Assembly (NCBI GenBank): GCA_049965615.1
Contig: JBMFWD010000002.1
Location: 1-64,000 of the forward strand
Reading direction: 5' to 3'
From: Acidobacterium sp049965615
GTDB lineage: Bacteria; Acidobacteriota; Terriglobia; Terriglobales; Acidobacteriaceae
DNA: 64,000 bases
This document shows, piece after piece, positions 17,809 through 24,375 of this stretch (within the stretch, counting starts at the first letter, position 1; every line of letters begins with the position of its first letter). Both the position numbers and the translations under genes were made by a program. The notes below the pieces were generated by a model. The model worked only from the letters and a program-made list of their open reading frames with translations. It searched no databases and was not told where the DNA came from.

Positions 17809-17865
17809 ACCACTGTTCATAATGTTACTTTGATCTTTCTGCGCCCGGTATGAGGAGAAGGCACT

Positions 17866-18069
17866 ATGAAGGCCAAGCTAAATCTGTGGATGATGCGCGT
17901 ATGGCACGAGCTTAAGGGTGACGAGGCGCAGGATCTGATTGAATACGCACTGCTGGTGGGATTTATTTCCCTGGCGGTTGTCGCTTCGATGAAGCCGTTC
18001 GGGGATATTATTTATCACTACTATCTGATTATGAAGAGTAATATCGATAGCAATTTGGCTTTGCACTAG
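17866..18069 (+). CDS. flp: Flp-type pilin with unusual leader (Ala at -1) and divergent C-terminus
   Basis: 67 residues, ribosome site GAGGAGAAGG. The Flp core QDLIEYALLVGFISLAVVA is present, with Glu +5 and Tyr +6 as in other Flp pilins. The residue before the cleavage point is Ala 21 (GDEA/QDLIEY), where the other pilins here have Gly, and the C-terminus (KPFGDIIYHYYLIMKSN) is aromatic and unlike the Ser/Ala-rich tails of its neighbours. It may be a minor pilin or a poorly processed one. It has its own sigma-54 site and a short CTGTCA/TGACAG hairpin after the stop. Confidence 0.85.
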   Translation: MKAKLNLWMMRVWHELKGDEAQDLIEYALLVGFISLAVVASMKPFGDIIYHYYLIMKSNIDSNLALH

Positions 18070-18389
18070 ATCGCTGTCATATCCTGACAGAATGTCGTGC
18101 CTGCAAGCCTCACTAGCCTACTTATTTCAGTCTCGATTTTTTATGTATCAGTGAGCGATGTCTCACCCTTGTTCAAGGTCATACATCTTTACTAGGTTCA
18201 TTTCGTCCTCTGATTATTCCGTGGCTGTTTTCAGTTCACCTCTTAAAAAGAACCTGCCTCTCTTCTGCGCTGCTTGACTGCTATTCCTCCTTTGCCCGGT
18301 CATTCCGTATACAAGGGCGACCACTCCACAATGGCGTTGAGCGCCGATAAGTCATTGATTGCATTGGCTGATCAGATTTTTCTGAGGTT
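18070..18389. other. Intergenic region between flp genes
   Basis: 320 bases, T-rich and poorer in GC than the coding parts. It holds a small hairpin (CTGTCA/TGACAG, 18074-18090) just after the first pilin gene and no open frame with any signature. The right end leads into the sigma-54 site of the second pilin. Possible activator binding sites could not be defined by eye. Confidence 0.5.
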
Positions 18390-18405
18390 TGGTGGCTGAT
18401 TTGCA
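18390..18405 (+). promoter_or_regulatory. Sigma-54 promoter of the second flp gene
   Basis: TGGTGGCTGATTTGCA has TGG and TTGCA at exact -24/-12 spacing. Expected start is about 18416, giving a 53-base leader, the same length as that of the third flp gene. Confidence 0.7.
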
Positions 18406-18422
18406 TGTATATTCGTGAGGGC

Positions 18423-18452
18423 CTGTCTGCTGACAGTCACCCCACTTTTGTG
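18423..18452 (+). promoter_or_regulatory. Structured 5' leader of the second flp gene
   Basis: Two small hairpins precede the ribosome site GCGAGGG: CTGTC/GACAG with loop TGCT (18423-18436) and CAC/GTG with loop TTTT (18443-18452). The third flp gene has the equivalent pair at the same distance although the bases differ, which suggests the structures matter, perhaps for mRNA stability or start control. Confidence 0.45.
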
Positions 18453-18468
18453 TGCGAGGGTAAACGCT

Positions 18469-18657
18469 ATGAACATGCTCTCCATGCTGGCTCTGAAGGC
18501 TCAGATGATCCTGAACAACGAAGAAGGCCAGGATCTCATCGAATACGCTCTGCTCGTCGGCTTCATCTCACTGGCTGCGGTCGCTGCGATCTCCGGCATT
18601 TCTGCTGAAGTCAGCTCGATCTACAGCGCAATTGCAAGCCAGCTTGCCATTGCCTGA
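18469..18657 (+). CDS. flp: Flp major pilin, copy 1 of a near-identical pair
   Basis: 62 residues from ATG 18469, ribosome site GCGAGGG. The leader MNMLSMLALKAQMILNNEEG ends at Gly 20, followed by QDLIEYALLVGFISLA with Glu +5 and Tyr +6; mature length is about 42 residues. The C-terminus is Ser/Ala-rich (SAEVSSIYSAIASQLAIA). TadV should cleave after Gly 20 and the machine encoded upstream should assemble it. It differs from the next pilin at three positions (54, 60, 61). Confidence 0.95.
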   Translation: MNMLSMLALKAQMILNNEEGQDLIEYALLVGFISLAAVAAISGISAEVSSIYSAIASQLAIA

Positions 18658-18681
18658 TTGGCAAGCAGCACCTTGAGAATC

Positions 18682-18720
18682 AGAGGCTTCGTTCCAACAG
18701 TCGAGCCTGGCGGAGCCTCT
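18682..18720 (+). terminator. Hairpin after the second flp gene
   Basis: AGAGGCT at 18682-18688 pairs with AGCCTCT at 18714-18720 around a 25-base loop, followed a few bases later by a T-rich stretch (CCCTTTGTTTTTG). A plausible terminator that separates the two pilin transcripts. Confidence 0.45.
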
Positions 18721-18853
18721 GCAATCTCCCTTTGTTTTTGTCCATAACTTCTGTGCCCCCTCGTAGCTCTGTATACGCGGGTGAACATAACACGAATGTG
18801 CTACTTTCCTGCAAGTTATTGATTACAAGTGATTGGCAGAGCGAATGCAGGTT

Positions 18854-18869
18854 TGGCTGCTTACTTGCA
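18854..18869 (+). promoter_or_regulatory. Sigma-54 promoter of the third flp gene
   Basis: TGGCTGCTTACTTGCA fits the -24/-12 pattern with exact spacing. Expected start is about 18880, 53 bases before ATG 18933. A weaker second match (TGGCAGAGCGAATGCA, 18834-18849) lies 20 bases upstream. Confidence 0.7.
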
Positions 18870-18886
18870 AAGCTACTCACCAAGGG

Positions 18887-18918
18887 CTTGTCTCTGGACA
18901 GGCACCCACTTTAAAGTG
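18887..18918 (+). promoter_or_regulatory. Structured 5' leader of the third flp gene
   Basis: CTTGTC/GACAGG with loop TCTG (18887-18902) and the 12-base palindrome CACTTTAAAGTG (18907-18918) occupy the same places as the two hairpins of the second flp leader. In the second hairpin the extra T-A pair is present here and absent there, so stem content varies while pairing is kept. Confidence 0.45.
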
Positions 18919-18932
18919 CGAGGAAAAATATT

Positions 18933-19121
18933 ATGAACATGCTCTCCATGCTGGCTCTGAAGGCTCAGATGATTCTGAACAACGAAGAAGGTCAGGATCT
19001 TATCGAATACGCTCTGCTCGTCGGCTTCATTTCACTGGCTGCGGTCGCTGCGATCTCCGGCATTTCTGCTGAAGTCAGCTCCATCTACAGCCAGATTGCA
19101 AGCCAGCTCCAGAGCGCCTAA
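18933..19121 (+). CDS. flp: Flp major pilin, copy 2 of a near-identical pair
   Basis: 62 residues, identical to the previous pilin except Gln 54, Gln 60 and Ser 61, all in the exposed C-terminal tail. Leader and cleavage motif (NNEEG/QDLIEYALLVG) are the same. Two copies with separate sigma-54 promoters suggest high pilin demand or two filament variants. Confidence 0.95.
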   Translation: MNMLSMLALKAQMILNNEEGQDLIEYALLVGFISLAAVAAISGISAEVSSIYSQIASQLQSA

Positions 19122-19142
19122 TTGGTAGCAGTAGCCTAATAC

Positions 19143-19182
19143 AAAGACTCCGGTGAGATGCTTGAAGCTCTCCGGGGTCTTT
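19143..19182 (+). terminator. Terminator at the right end of Tad locus 1
   Basis: AAAGACTCCGG (19143-19153) pairs with CCGGGGTCTTT (19172-19182) over 11 positions with one G-T pair, around an 18-base loop. The A-rich left and T-rich right ends make it terminator-like in both directions. Confidence 0.6.
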
Positions 19183-19299
19183 CGAAACAACCCCTCGCCT
19201 TTGAGCACGACTGGCTGCACCAGCAGTCCGTCGTGCTCACCGGCGAGTTTTTATTAGTAATATGATGTGCAGAGCCGCTGATGGCTCTTTGAACTGCCT

Positions 19300-20367
19300 G
19301 TGCTGCTCTCCCTTGTCATCCCGGTTTTGAACGAAGAGCAGACGCTTCCGATTACGCTCGGCCGTCTGCGTGAGGTGCTGCAGGATGTTCACTGGGAAGT
19401 GATTTTTGTCGATGACGGCAGTACCGATTCCACGCCACAACTGATTGAGCAGATTGCCGCAGAAGATGCCGGCGTAAAGCTGATCCGGCTGAGCCGGAAC
19501 TTTGGGCACCAGACGGCAATCACAGCGGGGCTGGACTTTGCCGATGGGGATGCCGTGGTGGTGATGGATGCGGACCTGCAGGACCCTCCGGAACTGCTGC
19601 CGCGCATGCTGGAATTGTGCAGGCAGGGGTATGACCTTGTCTCTCCGCAACGGATTTTGCGGGAGAGTGATACGCCGTTCAAGCGCTGGAGCGCTGCGGT
19701 GTACTACCAGATCATGGCGCGGATGGCGGACCAGAAGCTGACGCCGCAGGTGGGCGACTTTCGGCTTTACAGTCGCCGGGGCGTGCAGGTGATGCGGAGC
19801 CTGCGCGAGCAGCACCGTTACATGCGGGGGCTGGCCGCCTGGTCTGGGCTGCGGGAGATTGTGATTCCCTACGAGCGCCAGCCGCGCGCCGCGGGCAAGA
19901 CGCACTACTCGCTTTGGAAGATGATTCGTTTTGCGTGGACGGGAATTTCTTCGTTTTCGGCGTTTCCATTGCGGCTCAGCATCGCGGCCGGGTGCGTACT
20001 CGGTCTGATTGGATTTACTTATCTGATTGTTGTGGTCGTGCTTGCGCTGGCCGGCTCCGATCTGGTGCGCGGCTGGGCTTCGCTGATTGCGCTGCAGTGC
20101 ATCTTCTCGGGAATTATTCTGCTTGCGCTGGGAGCGATTGGCGATTACGTCGCGCGGGTTTATGAGGAGTCCAAAGGGCGGCCGTTGTATGTGGTTGCGG
20201 GCACGCGAAATCTGCCAGTGGAGACGATGAGTGTTCCACGGGCCGTGATTCTTACCGAGCCGTTCGTGGTTTCGGGGCCGCTTAGCAGTTCTGGCGTAAC
20301 CGGCCCGGATCATTCCGCCGATGTTACGACGAGGGAGCAGGTGGACGAGCGGCTTGGCATATCCTGA
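19300..20367 (+). CDS. Family 2 glycosyltransferase of the DPM1/GtrB type
   Basis: 355 residues starting at GTG 19300; no strong ribosome site is visible. The N-terminal GT-A domain has SLVIPVLNEEQTLP, VIFVDDGSTDST, LSRNFGHQTAITAGLDFADG and VVMDADLQDPPELLP, the last holding the metal-binding DAD. Two C-terminal membrane segments (about 225-250 and 265-290) follow. This is the usual form of enzymes that transfer a sugar to undecaprenyl phosphate, making the donor for GT-C enzymes such as the GT39-like protein at 3069-4622 and possibly its next neighbour. The last 60 residues are variable. Confidence 0.88.
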   Translation: MLLSLVIPVLNEEQTLPITLGRLREVLQDVHWEVIFVDDGSTDSTPQLIEQIAAEDAGVKLIRLSRNFGHQTAITAGLDFADGDAVVVMDADLQDPPELLPRMLELCRQGYDLVSPQRILRESDTPFKRWSAAVYYQIMARMADQKLTPQVGDFRLYSRRGVQVMRSLREQHRYMRGLAAWSGLREIVIPYERQPRAAGKTHYSLWKMIRFAWTGISSFSAFPLRLSIAAGCVLGLIGFTYLIVVVVLALAGSDLVRGWASLIALQCIFSGIILLALGAIGDYVARVYEESKGRPLYVVAGTRNLPVETMSVPRAVILTEPFVVSGPLSSSGVTGPDHSADVTTREQVDERLGIS

Positions 20368-20369
20368 AC

Positions 20370-21992
20370 ATGAACGGACGCGAATCTTTCATCCATAATT
20401 TCAGGACGGTCATGAGTTCCAGGTCCAAGGCCCCCACCTTAACAATGAATACAAGCCGGAGCGAGACAGTCCCCGGCTGGATCCAGCGAAATCGCAGTCT
20501 GCTGATTTTCTGCGCCGTTTCCGCCATTTATCTACTGCCGTTCATGCTTTTCTTCCAGGCTGCGCTGCTGGAGTCGGGCGCGGTGCGGATGCTGCATGGC
20601 GACGTGTTTGCCAGGAATTTTGTGGAGGATGAAGGCCCGGGCAGCTTCTGGTGGAATGCGCTGTTCATGCGCGTCTTCGGGGCGGATTTCTTCGGCGCGC
20701 GCGTGTGCCTGTTTGTGTCGTCGTGGGGCACGGGAATCGCCCTGTATCATCTGGGCCGGCAGGTGCTGCGCAAGTATGCGTGGCTGCCGCCGGTGACGCT
20801 GGTAGCGGCCTACTTTGGCGGCATGTGGCCGCTGATGAGTTACCACACGGACAGCAATTTTTTTGCGTTGCTGGGCGTGATCTGCGTGGTGCTCTGGTAC
20901 GAGCGTAAGCGGAGTGTGTGGCTGTGGCTGGCGGGTTTTTTGGCGGCGTTTACCACCTACACGCTGCAGCCGAGGGGCGTGTATCTCTACGGGGCTGTGA
21001 TTGCGTGGATGCTTGTGCTGCTGTTGCAGAGACAGATCCGCTTTAAGCCGCTGCTGACCTTTACGGCCAGTTATGCCGTGTTTATCGGCGTGGGTTTGCT
21101 GTACTTCTGGAGCCAGGGTGCGTTGTGGGACATGATCTACGACAACTACATCTGGCCGATGACCAGCTACTCCACCGTGAACGATGTGCCCTACGGCTGG
21201 GGAACGATGCAGCAATGGCAGGAGTTTACCCATACGGCGCACGGTTGGTCAGTGCTGGCGGTTTTTGGGCCGATTCTGACGGCGCCTTATTTTCTGGTGG
21301 ACGCGCTGCCGTTCCTGCTGGTGATACTGGCTGCGCTGCGCTGGAAGGATGTGCTGAAGCCGAAGATTCTGTTGTTTCTGCTCTGCGGCGGTGCTTTATG
21401 GTTTTCTGAGATACATCGCAAGGAGTTGTTCCATCTTGCCTGCGGCTCGCCGTTGTTCCTGGTGTTGCTTTACTACTTCATCATGGAATACCGGAACAAG
21501 GCGGCGGATATTGCCATGCAGTTGATCGCCATTTGCAGCGTGGCTCTGGCGATGTTCAATTTTTTAATGATGTTCGGCACTCATCCAATGCACACGAGGG
21601 TTGGGACCGTCTGGGTATACAAGGATATGCCGGAGCTGAAATATCTTGAGGATCATACAACGCCGGGAGAGTACATCTTCTGCTTCCAGTATTGCCCCAG
21701 CTATTACTTCCTCGACAAAAATCCTGACCCTACCCGCTTTAACCTGCTCACTTACGGCTATTACACGAAGGCACAGTTTGAGGAAGCAATTCGTGAGATT
21801 GACGAGCACAAGGTGAAGTACGTGGTCTGGCAGGGCGGTGCGGCGCTGGCGGAAGTTCATCGTCTGCTGCCGGGTTCGGACAAGAAGCCGCCGTATGGTT
21901 TCCTGATGGATGACTACCTGCACAGCCACTATCATGAGGTGAAGTCGTTCTCGAACGGCATGCAGATATGGGAGCGGAATGGCGATGCCTGA
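20370..21992 (+). CDS. Polytopic membrane protein, GT-C glycosyltransferase-like
   Basis: 540 residues with about ten membrane segments between 45 and 405 and a soluble C-terminal domain (about 410-540). The first outer loop contains FVEDEGPGSFWWNALFMRVF, in which the acidic residues and following aromatic stretch resemble the first loop of GT-C enzymes. It begins three bases after the DPM1/GtrB-type gene and overlaps the methyltransferase gene by 14 bases, so the three form one unit. The combination of polyprenyl-phosphate sugar synthase and GT-C protein suggests it uses that donor outside the membrane. No close family name is recognised. Confidence 0.65.
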   Translation: MNGRESFIHNFRTVMSSRSKAPTLTMNTSRSETVPGWIQRNRSLLIFCAVSAIYLLPFMLFFQAALLESGAVRMLHGDVFARNFVEDEGPGSFWWNALFMRVFGADFFGARVCLFVSSWGTGIALYHLGRQVLRKYAWLPPVTLVAAYFGGMWPLMSYHTDSNFFALLGVICVVLWYERKRSVWLWLAGFLAAFTTYTLQPRGVYLYGAVIAWMLVLLLQRQIRFKPLLTFTASYAVFIGVGLLYFWSQGALWDMIYDNYIWPMTSYSTVNDVPYGWGTMQQWQEFTHTAHGWSVLAVFGPILTAPYFLVDALPFLLVILAALRWKDVLKPKILLFLLCGGALWFSEIHRKELFHLACGSPLFLVLLYYFIMEYRNKAADIAMQLIAICSVALAMFNFLMMFGTHPMHTRVGTVWVYKDMPELKYLEDHTTPGEYIFCFQYCPSYYFLDKNPDPTRFNLLTYGYYTKAQFEEAIREIDEHKVKYVVWQGGAALAEVHRLLPGSDKKPPYGFLMDDYLHSHYHEVKSFSNGMQIWERNGDA

Positions 21993-22686
21993 CGCGGGCA
22001 AGCACAATGCGGAACCGGAGTTTGACCGCTACTCGGCGAGCTACAGCGATCTGTTGGCCGACCCCATGCGAAGCCAATTCTCGAGCGATCCGCTGTATTT
22101 CCACCGCAAGAAGGTGGAACTGATTGACGGGATGCTACGCAGGCAGAAGATGGACCCGGGCAGCATGAAATGGCTGGACGTGGGTTGCGGACAGGGCGAT
22201 CTGCTCACGTTGGGGCGAGGGCTGTTTGCCGAGGCCACGGGGTGCGATCCTGCCAGCACGATGCTGCCAGAGGGAAGCGATATCGCCGTGCATGTGCAGC
22301 CGTTGCTGGAGGAGTTGCCGTTCGCGGATCGGTCGATGGATTTTGTGACCGCTGTGTGCGTGTTCCACCACGTACACGGCGCAGCGCGGGGGGCGCTGGC
22401 GCTTGAGATCAAGCGGGTGCTGGCGCCGGGCGGATACTTCTGTCTGATTGAGCACAATCCCTGGAACCCGGTGACGCGCGGTATTGTGAAGCGGTGCCCT
22501 GTGGATGTGGATGCGGAACTGCTGACCGCGCCGGAGGCCAGAGCATTGTTTTCTTCCGTCGGGATGACCCCGGTGGAGACGCGGTACTTTCTGTACGCTC
22601 CGGAAAAGCTGAAGCGGCTGGCCTTTATGGAAAGCTGGCTGGCCAGCCTTCCGCTGGGCGGACAGTACGCGCTGCTTTGCCGCTGA
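21979..22686 (+). CDS. Class I SAM-dependent methyltransferase
   Basis: 235 residues from ATG 21979 (ATG 21985 also possible), overlapping the previous gene. Motif I is KWLDVGCGQGDLLTLG (about 55-70), followed by ATGCDPASTMLP, FVTAVCVFHHV and LAPGGYFCLIEHNPWNP. A Methyltransf_11 type enzyme. Its place at the end of a glycosyltransferase operon suggests modification of a lipid or glycan intermediate. The next gene converges on it after 19 bases. Confidence 0.85.
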   Translation: MAMPDAGKHNAEPEFDRYSASYSDLLADPMRSQFSSDPLYFHRKKVELIDGMLRRQKMDPGSMKWLDVGCGQGDLLTLGRGLFAEATGCDPASTMLPEGSDIAVHVQPLLEELPFADRSMDFVTAVCVFHHVHGAARGALALEIKRVLAPGGYFCLIEHNPWNPVTRGIVKRCPVDVDAELLTAPEARALFSSVGMTPVETRYFLYAPEKLKRLAFMESWLASLPLGGQYALLCR

Positions 22687-22705
22687 GCGAAAGCTAACCA
22701 GTTAT

Positions 22706-24226
22706 TTACTTACCTTCACGGGCAAAGAGAACAAATCCGTTTTGCTCGCCAATTTCCTTCCATCCACTGGTGTGCTGGAGGAAGTAGGTCATGGAAGAGT
22801 CTTTTTCGAACAGAACATGGTCGATATGGAACTTCTTGAAGACGCTCAGCGTGTCGTGAATGTACATCGCGCTCAGGAATGGCCTGAGAACCCCGTTGTA
22901 ATCGAAGATGTCGTATCGGGTATCGATGAACTCAGGCTTGTTATGCAGAGCGAGAAAACCGCCGATTTCTATGGAGTTCATCACCCTCCAACTCGGTTGT
23001 ATTTCACTGACCAGTTGGGTAGGAAAGCTCTTGGCATAGGCTGCTTGCAGATTTGCGGTGGAAGGAAGACGTGAGACTCCAAACGCCCAGAAACCGATCA
23101 GGAACACGAGGTTCAAGAGCGGGCGCTTCTGGTCAGGATTTTTCCCTCCCAGCCAGATGCGATGAAATTCATAAGCAAGACTGGGTGTGACGAAGATGGC
23201 AAGCAGGCATGCGAATCGGCTGTGATCGACTGCCGCGTAGACTCCAAACGTTACCAGGAAAAGCTCGAAAAGATCCCATCGGCGCCTGCGGATTCCATTG
23301 GTCAACAGGAAGAGCACGACGATAAGGGCGACTACTTTGCCATCAAAGGTGGTGAGTTGCAGCGGTTGCCATTCCTGCACGATGGCAACGCTGAGCTTGA
23401 GACGCATTGCATATTTGACGGGATACCAGACTAGCTTCCAGCCGTACGGGTTGACGAACAGCAGTGCGAACGAAGCGGCGGCGGCGATCCAAAGTTGACG
23501 CAGTTGTGCGAGCGGCAGCCGTTCCGAATAGAAATCCCCGAGCGAAAAGGAAATATGCCGCGATACCGCAAACAATATAAAGAGGAAAAACCCCATAGCC
23601 CAGGAACTGTGGACATTAATCCAGAGGCAGAACAGGGGTGGGAGAAGCCAGAGCAGGCGACGGTGTCCGCGGCCCCATGCTTCGAGGATTGCGAGTTCCA
23701 GGATCAGGCATACGTAGCCCCACAGAATGGTGCGGGTGCCGAAGTTCAGAAAGAGCAGTGGGGTTCCCAGGAATGCAGCTGTGAAGGAACTCCACATATG
23801 GCCGGTGCGGAGCCTCGCGAGCAGATAAATGCCGAGAATGTTCAGGCATCCCGCGATAACGGCCACGACGAAAAGTCCATGAAGTCCCCAGTTTGAGTAA
23901 CCCAGCCAATAGGGAAGTTCCGCTCCCCATTCGGGGTTGATCCAGGGTTTGCCGGCAACGGTGAACGAGTAGGGTTCGGTGTGAATGAAGCCGGAGGTGA
24001 ACAGGTGCCGTGCGTTGGCCAGGTGCCACCAGATGTCGGGGTCATTCAGGAATGACTTTGCGCTGGTGAACGTGAGCGAAACAAACAGGGGCAGGATGAG
24101 CAGGGTGGAGATCATCAGCAGTTCGAAGCTGAAGATGCGAGCGAACCATCGACCTGCGGCGGAACGATCCCAGATAGTTGGGTTGGGCGCGAGGGTGTCT
24201 TGGGAATCCTGTTCAGTGGTGGGCAT
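22706..24226 (-). CDS. WWH-type polytopic membrane protein, possible glycosyltransferase
   Basis: 506 residues, about ten membrane segments plus a soluble C-terminus. It shares a set of motifs with the protein at 29339-30868: DPDIWWHLANARHL against NIDMWWHMSSARWM in the first outer loop, LCLWINVHSSW-like against LYALWSNIHIQF, and LFVNPYGWKLVWYPVKYAMR against TWVNPYGWSLYVSAFKLVSE. The Asp before WWH sits where GT-C enzymes have their catalytic acid, so a transferase role is possible but unproven. The C-terminal part has GGFLALHNKPEFIDTRYDIF, matching GGYLIWRTQRPVSIDGRAAV in the paralogue. Convergent with the methyltransferase gene. Confidence 0.7.
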   Translation of the reverse strand: MPTTEQDSQDTLAPNPTIWDRSAAGRWFARIFSFELLMISTLLILPLFVSLTFTSAKSFLNDPDIWWHLANARHLFTSGFIHTEPYSFTVAGKPWINPEWGAELPYWLGYSNWGLHGLFVVAVIAGCLNILGIYLLARLRTGHMWSSFTAAFLGTPLLFLNFGTRTILWGYVCLILELAILEAWGRGHRRLLWLLPPLFCLWINVHSSWAMGFFLFILFAVSRHISFSLGDFYSERLPLAQLRQLWIAAAASFALLFVNPYGWKLVWYPVKYAMRLKLSVAIVQEWQPLQLTTFDGKVVALIVVLFLLTNGIRRRRWDLFELFLVTFGVYAAVDHSRFACLLAIFVTPSLAYEFHRIWLGGKNPDQKRPLLNLVFLIGFWAFGVSRLPSTANLQAAYAKSFPTQLVSEIQPSWRVMNSIEIGGFLALHNKPEFIDTRYDIFDYNGVLRPFLSAMYIHDTLSVFKKFHIDHVLFEKDSSMTYFLQHTSGWKEIGEQNGFVLFAREGK

Positions 24227-24324
24227 CTTTAGTTTTCCGGTATGGCCAGTATGGTATATCGCGCCGGGAGTTCGTTCGCAGGTTTGTATCCCTGTTGATC
24301 AACGGCAGGACGATTGGGCGGGAA

Positions 24325-24352
24325 AAAGCCGCAGCGGTCAGGCTGCGGCTTT
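24325..24352 (-). terminator. Terminator of the NtrC-type regulator gene
   Basis: AAAGCCGCAG (24325-24334) pairs perfectly with CTGCGGCTTT (24343-24352) around an 8-base loop, 24 bases after the regulator's stop. On the reverse strand the stem is followed by a run of T, as expected for an intrinsic terminator. Confidence 0.75.
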
Positions 24353-24375
24353 GGAGATAGCGGCCGGTTGGCCGG

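Larger units (their letters stand above)
18469..19121 (+). repeat. Tandem duplication of a pilin unit (promoter, leader and gene)
   Basis: The units 18390-18657 and 18854-19121 repeat with a period of 464 bases. Coding parts are almost identical, with a handful of mostly synonymous changes. The leaders keep the hairpin pair, the AGTGCGAGG/TGTGCGAGG ribosome region and the distance to the sigma-54 site. The sequence upstream of each promoter is no longer alike. Confidence 0.75.

Noticed and set aside
18834..18849. Second sigma-54-like site 20 bases upstream of the third flp promoter
   Set aside because: It has ATGC instead of TTGC at -12 and the better site is closer to the gene; it could be a remnant.
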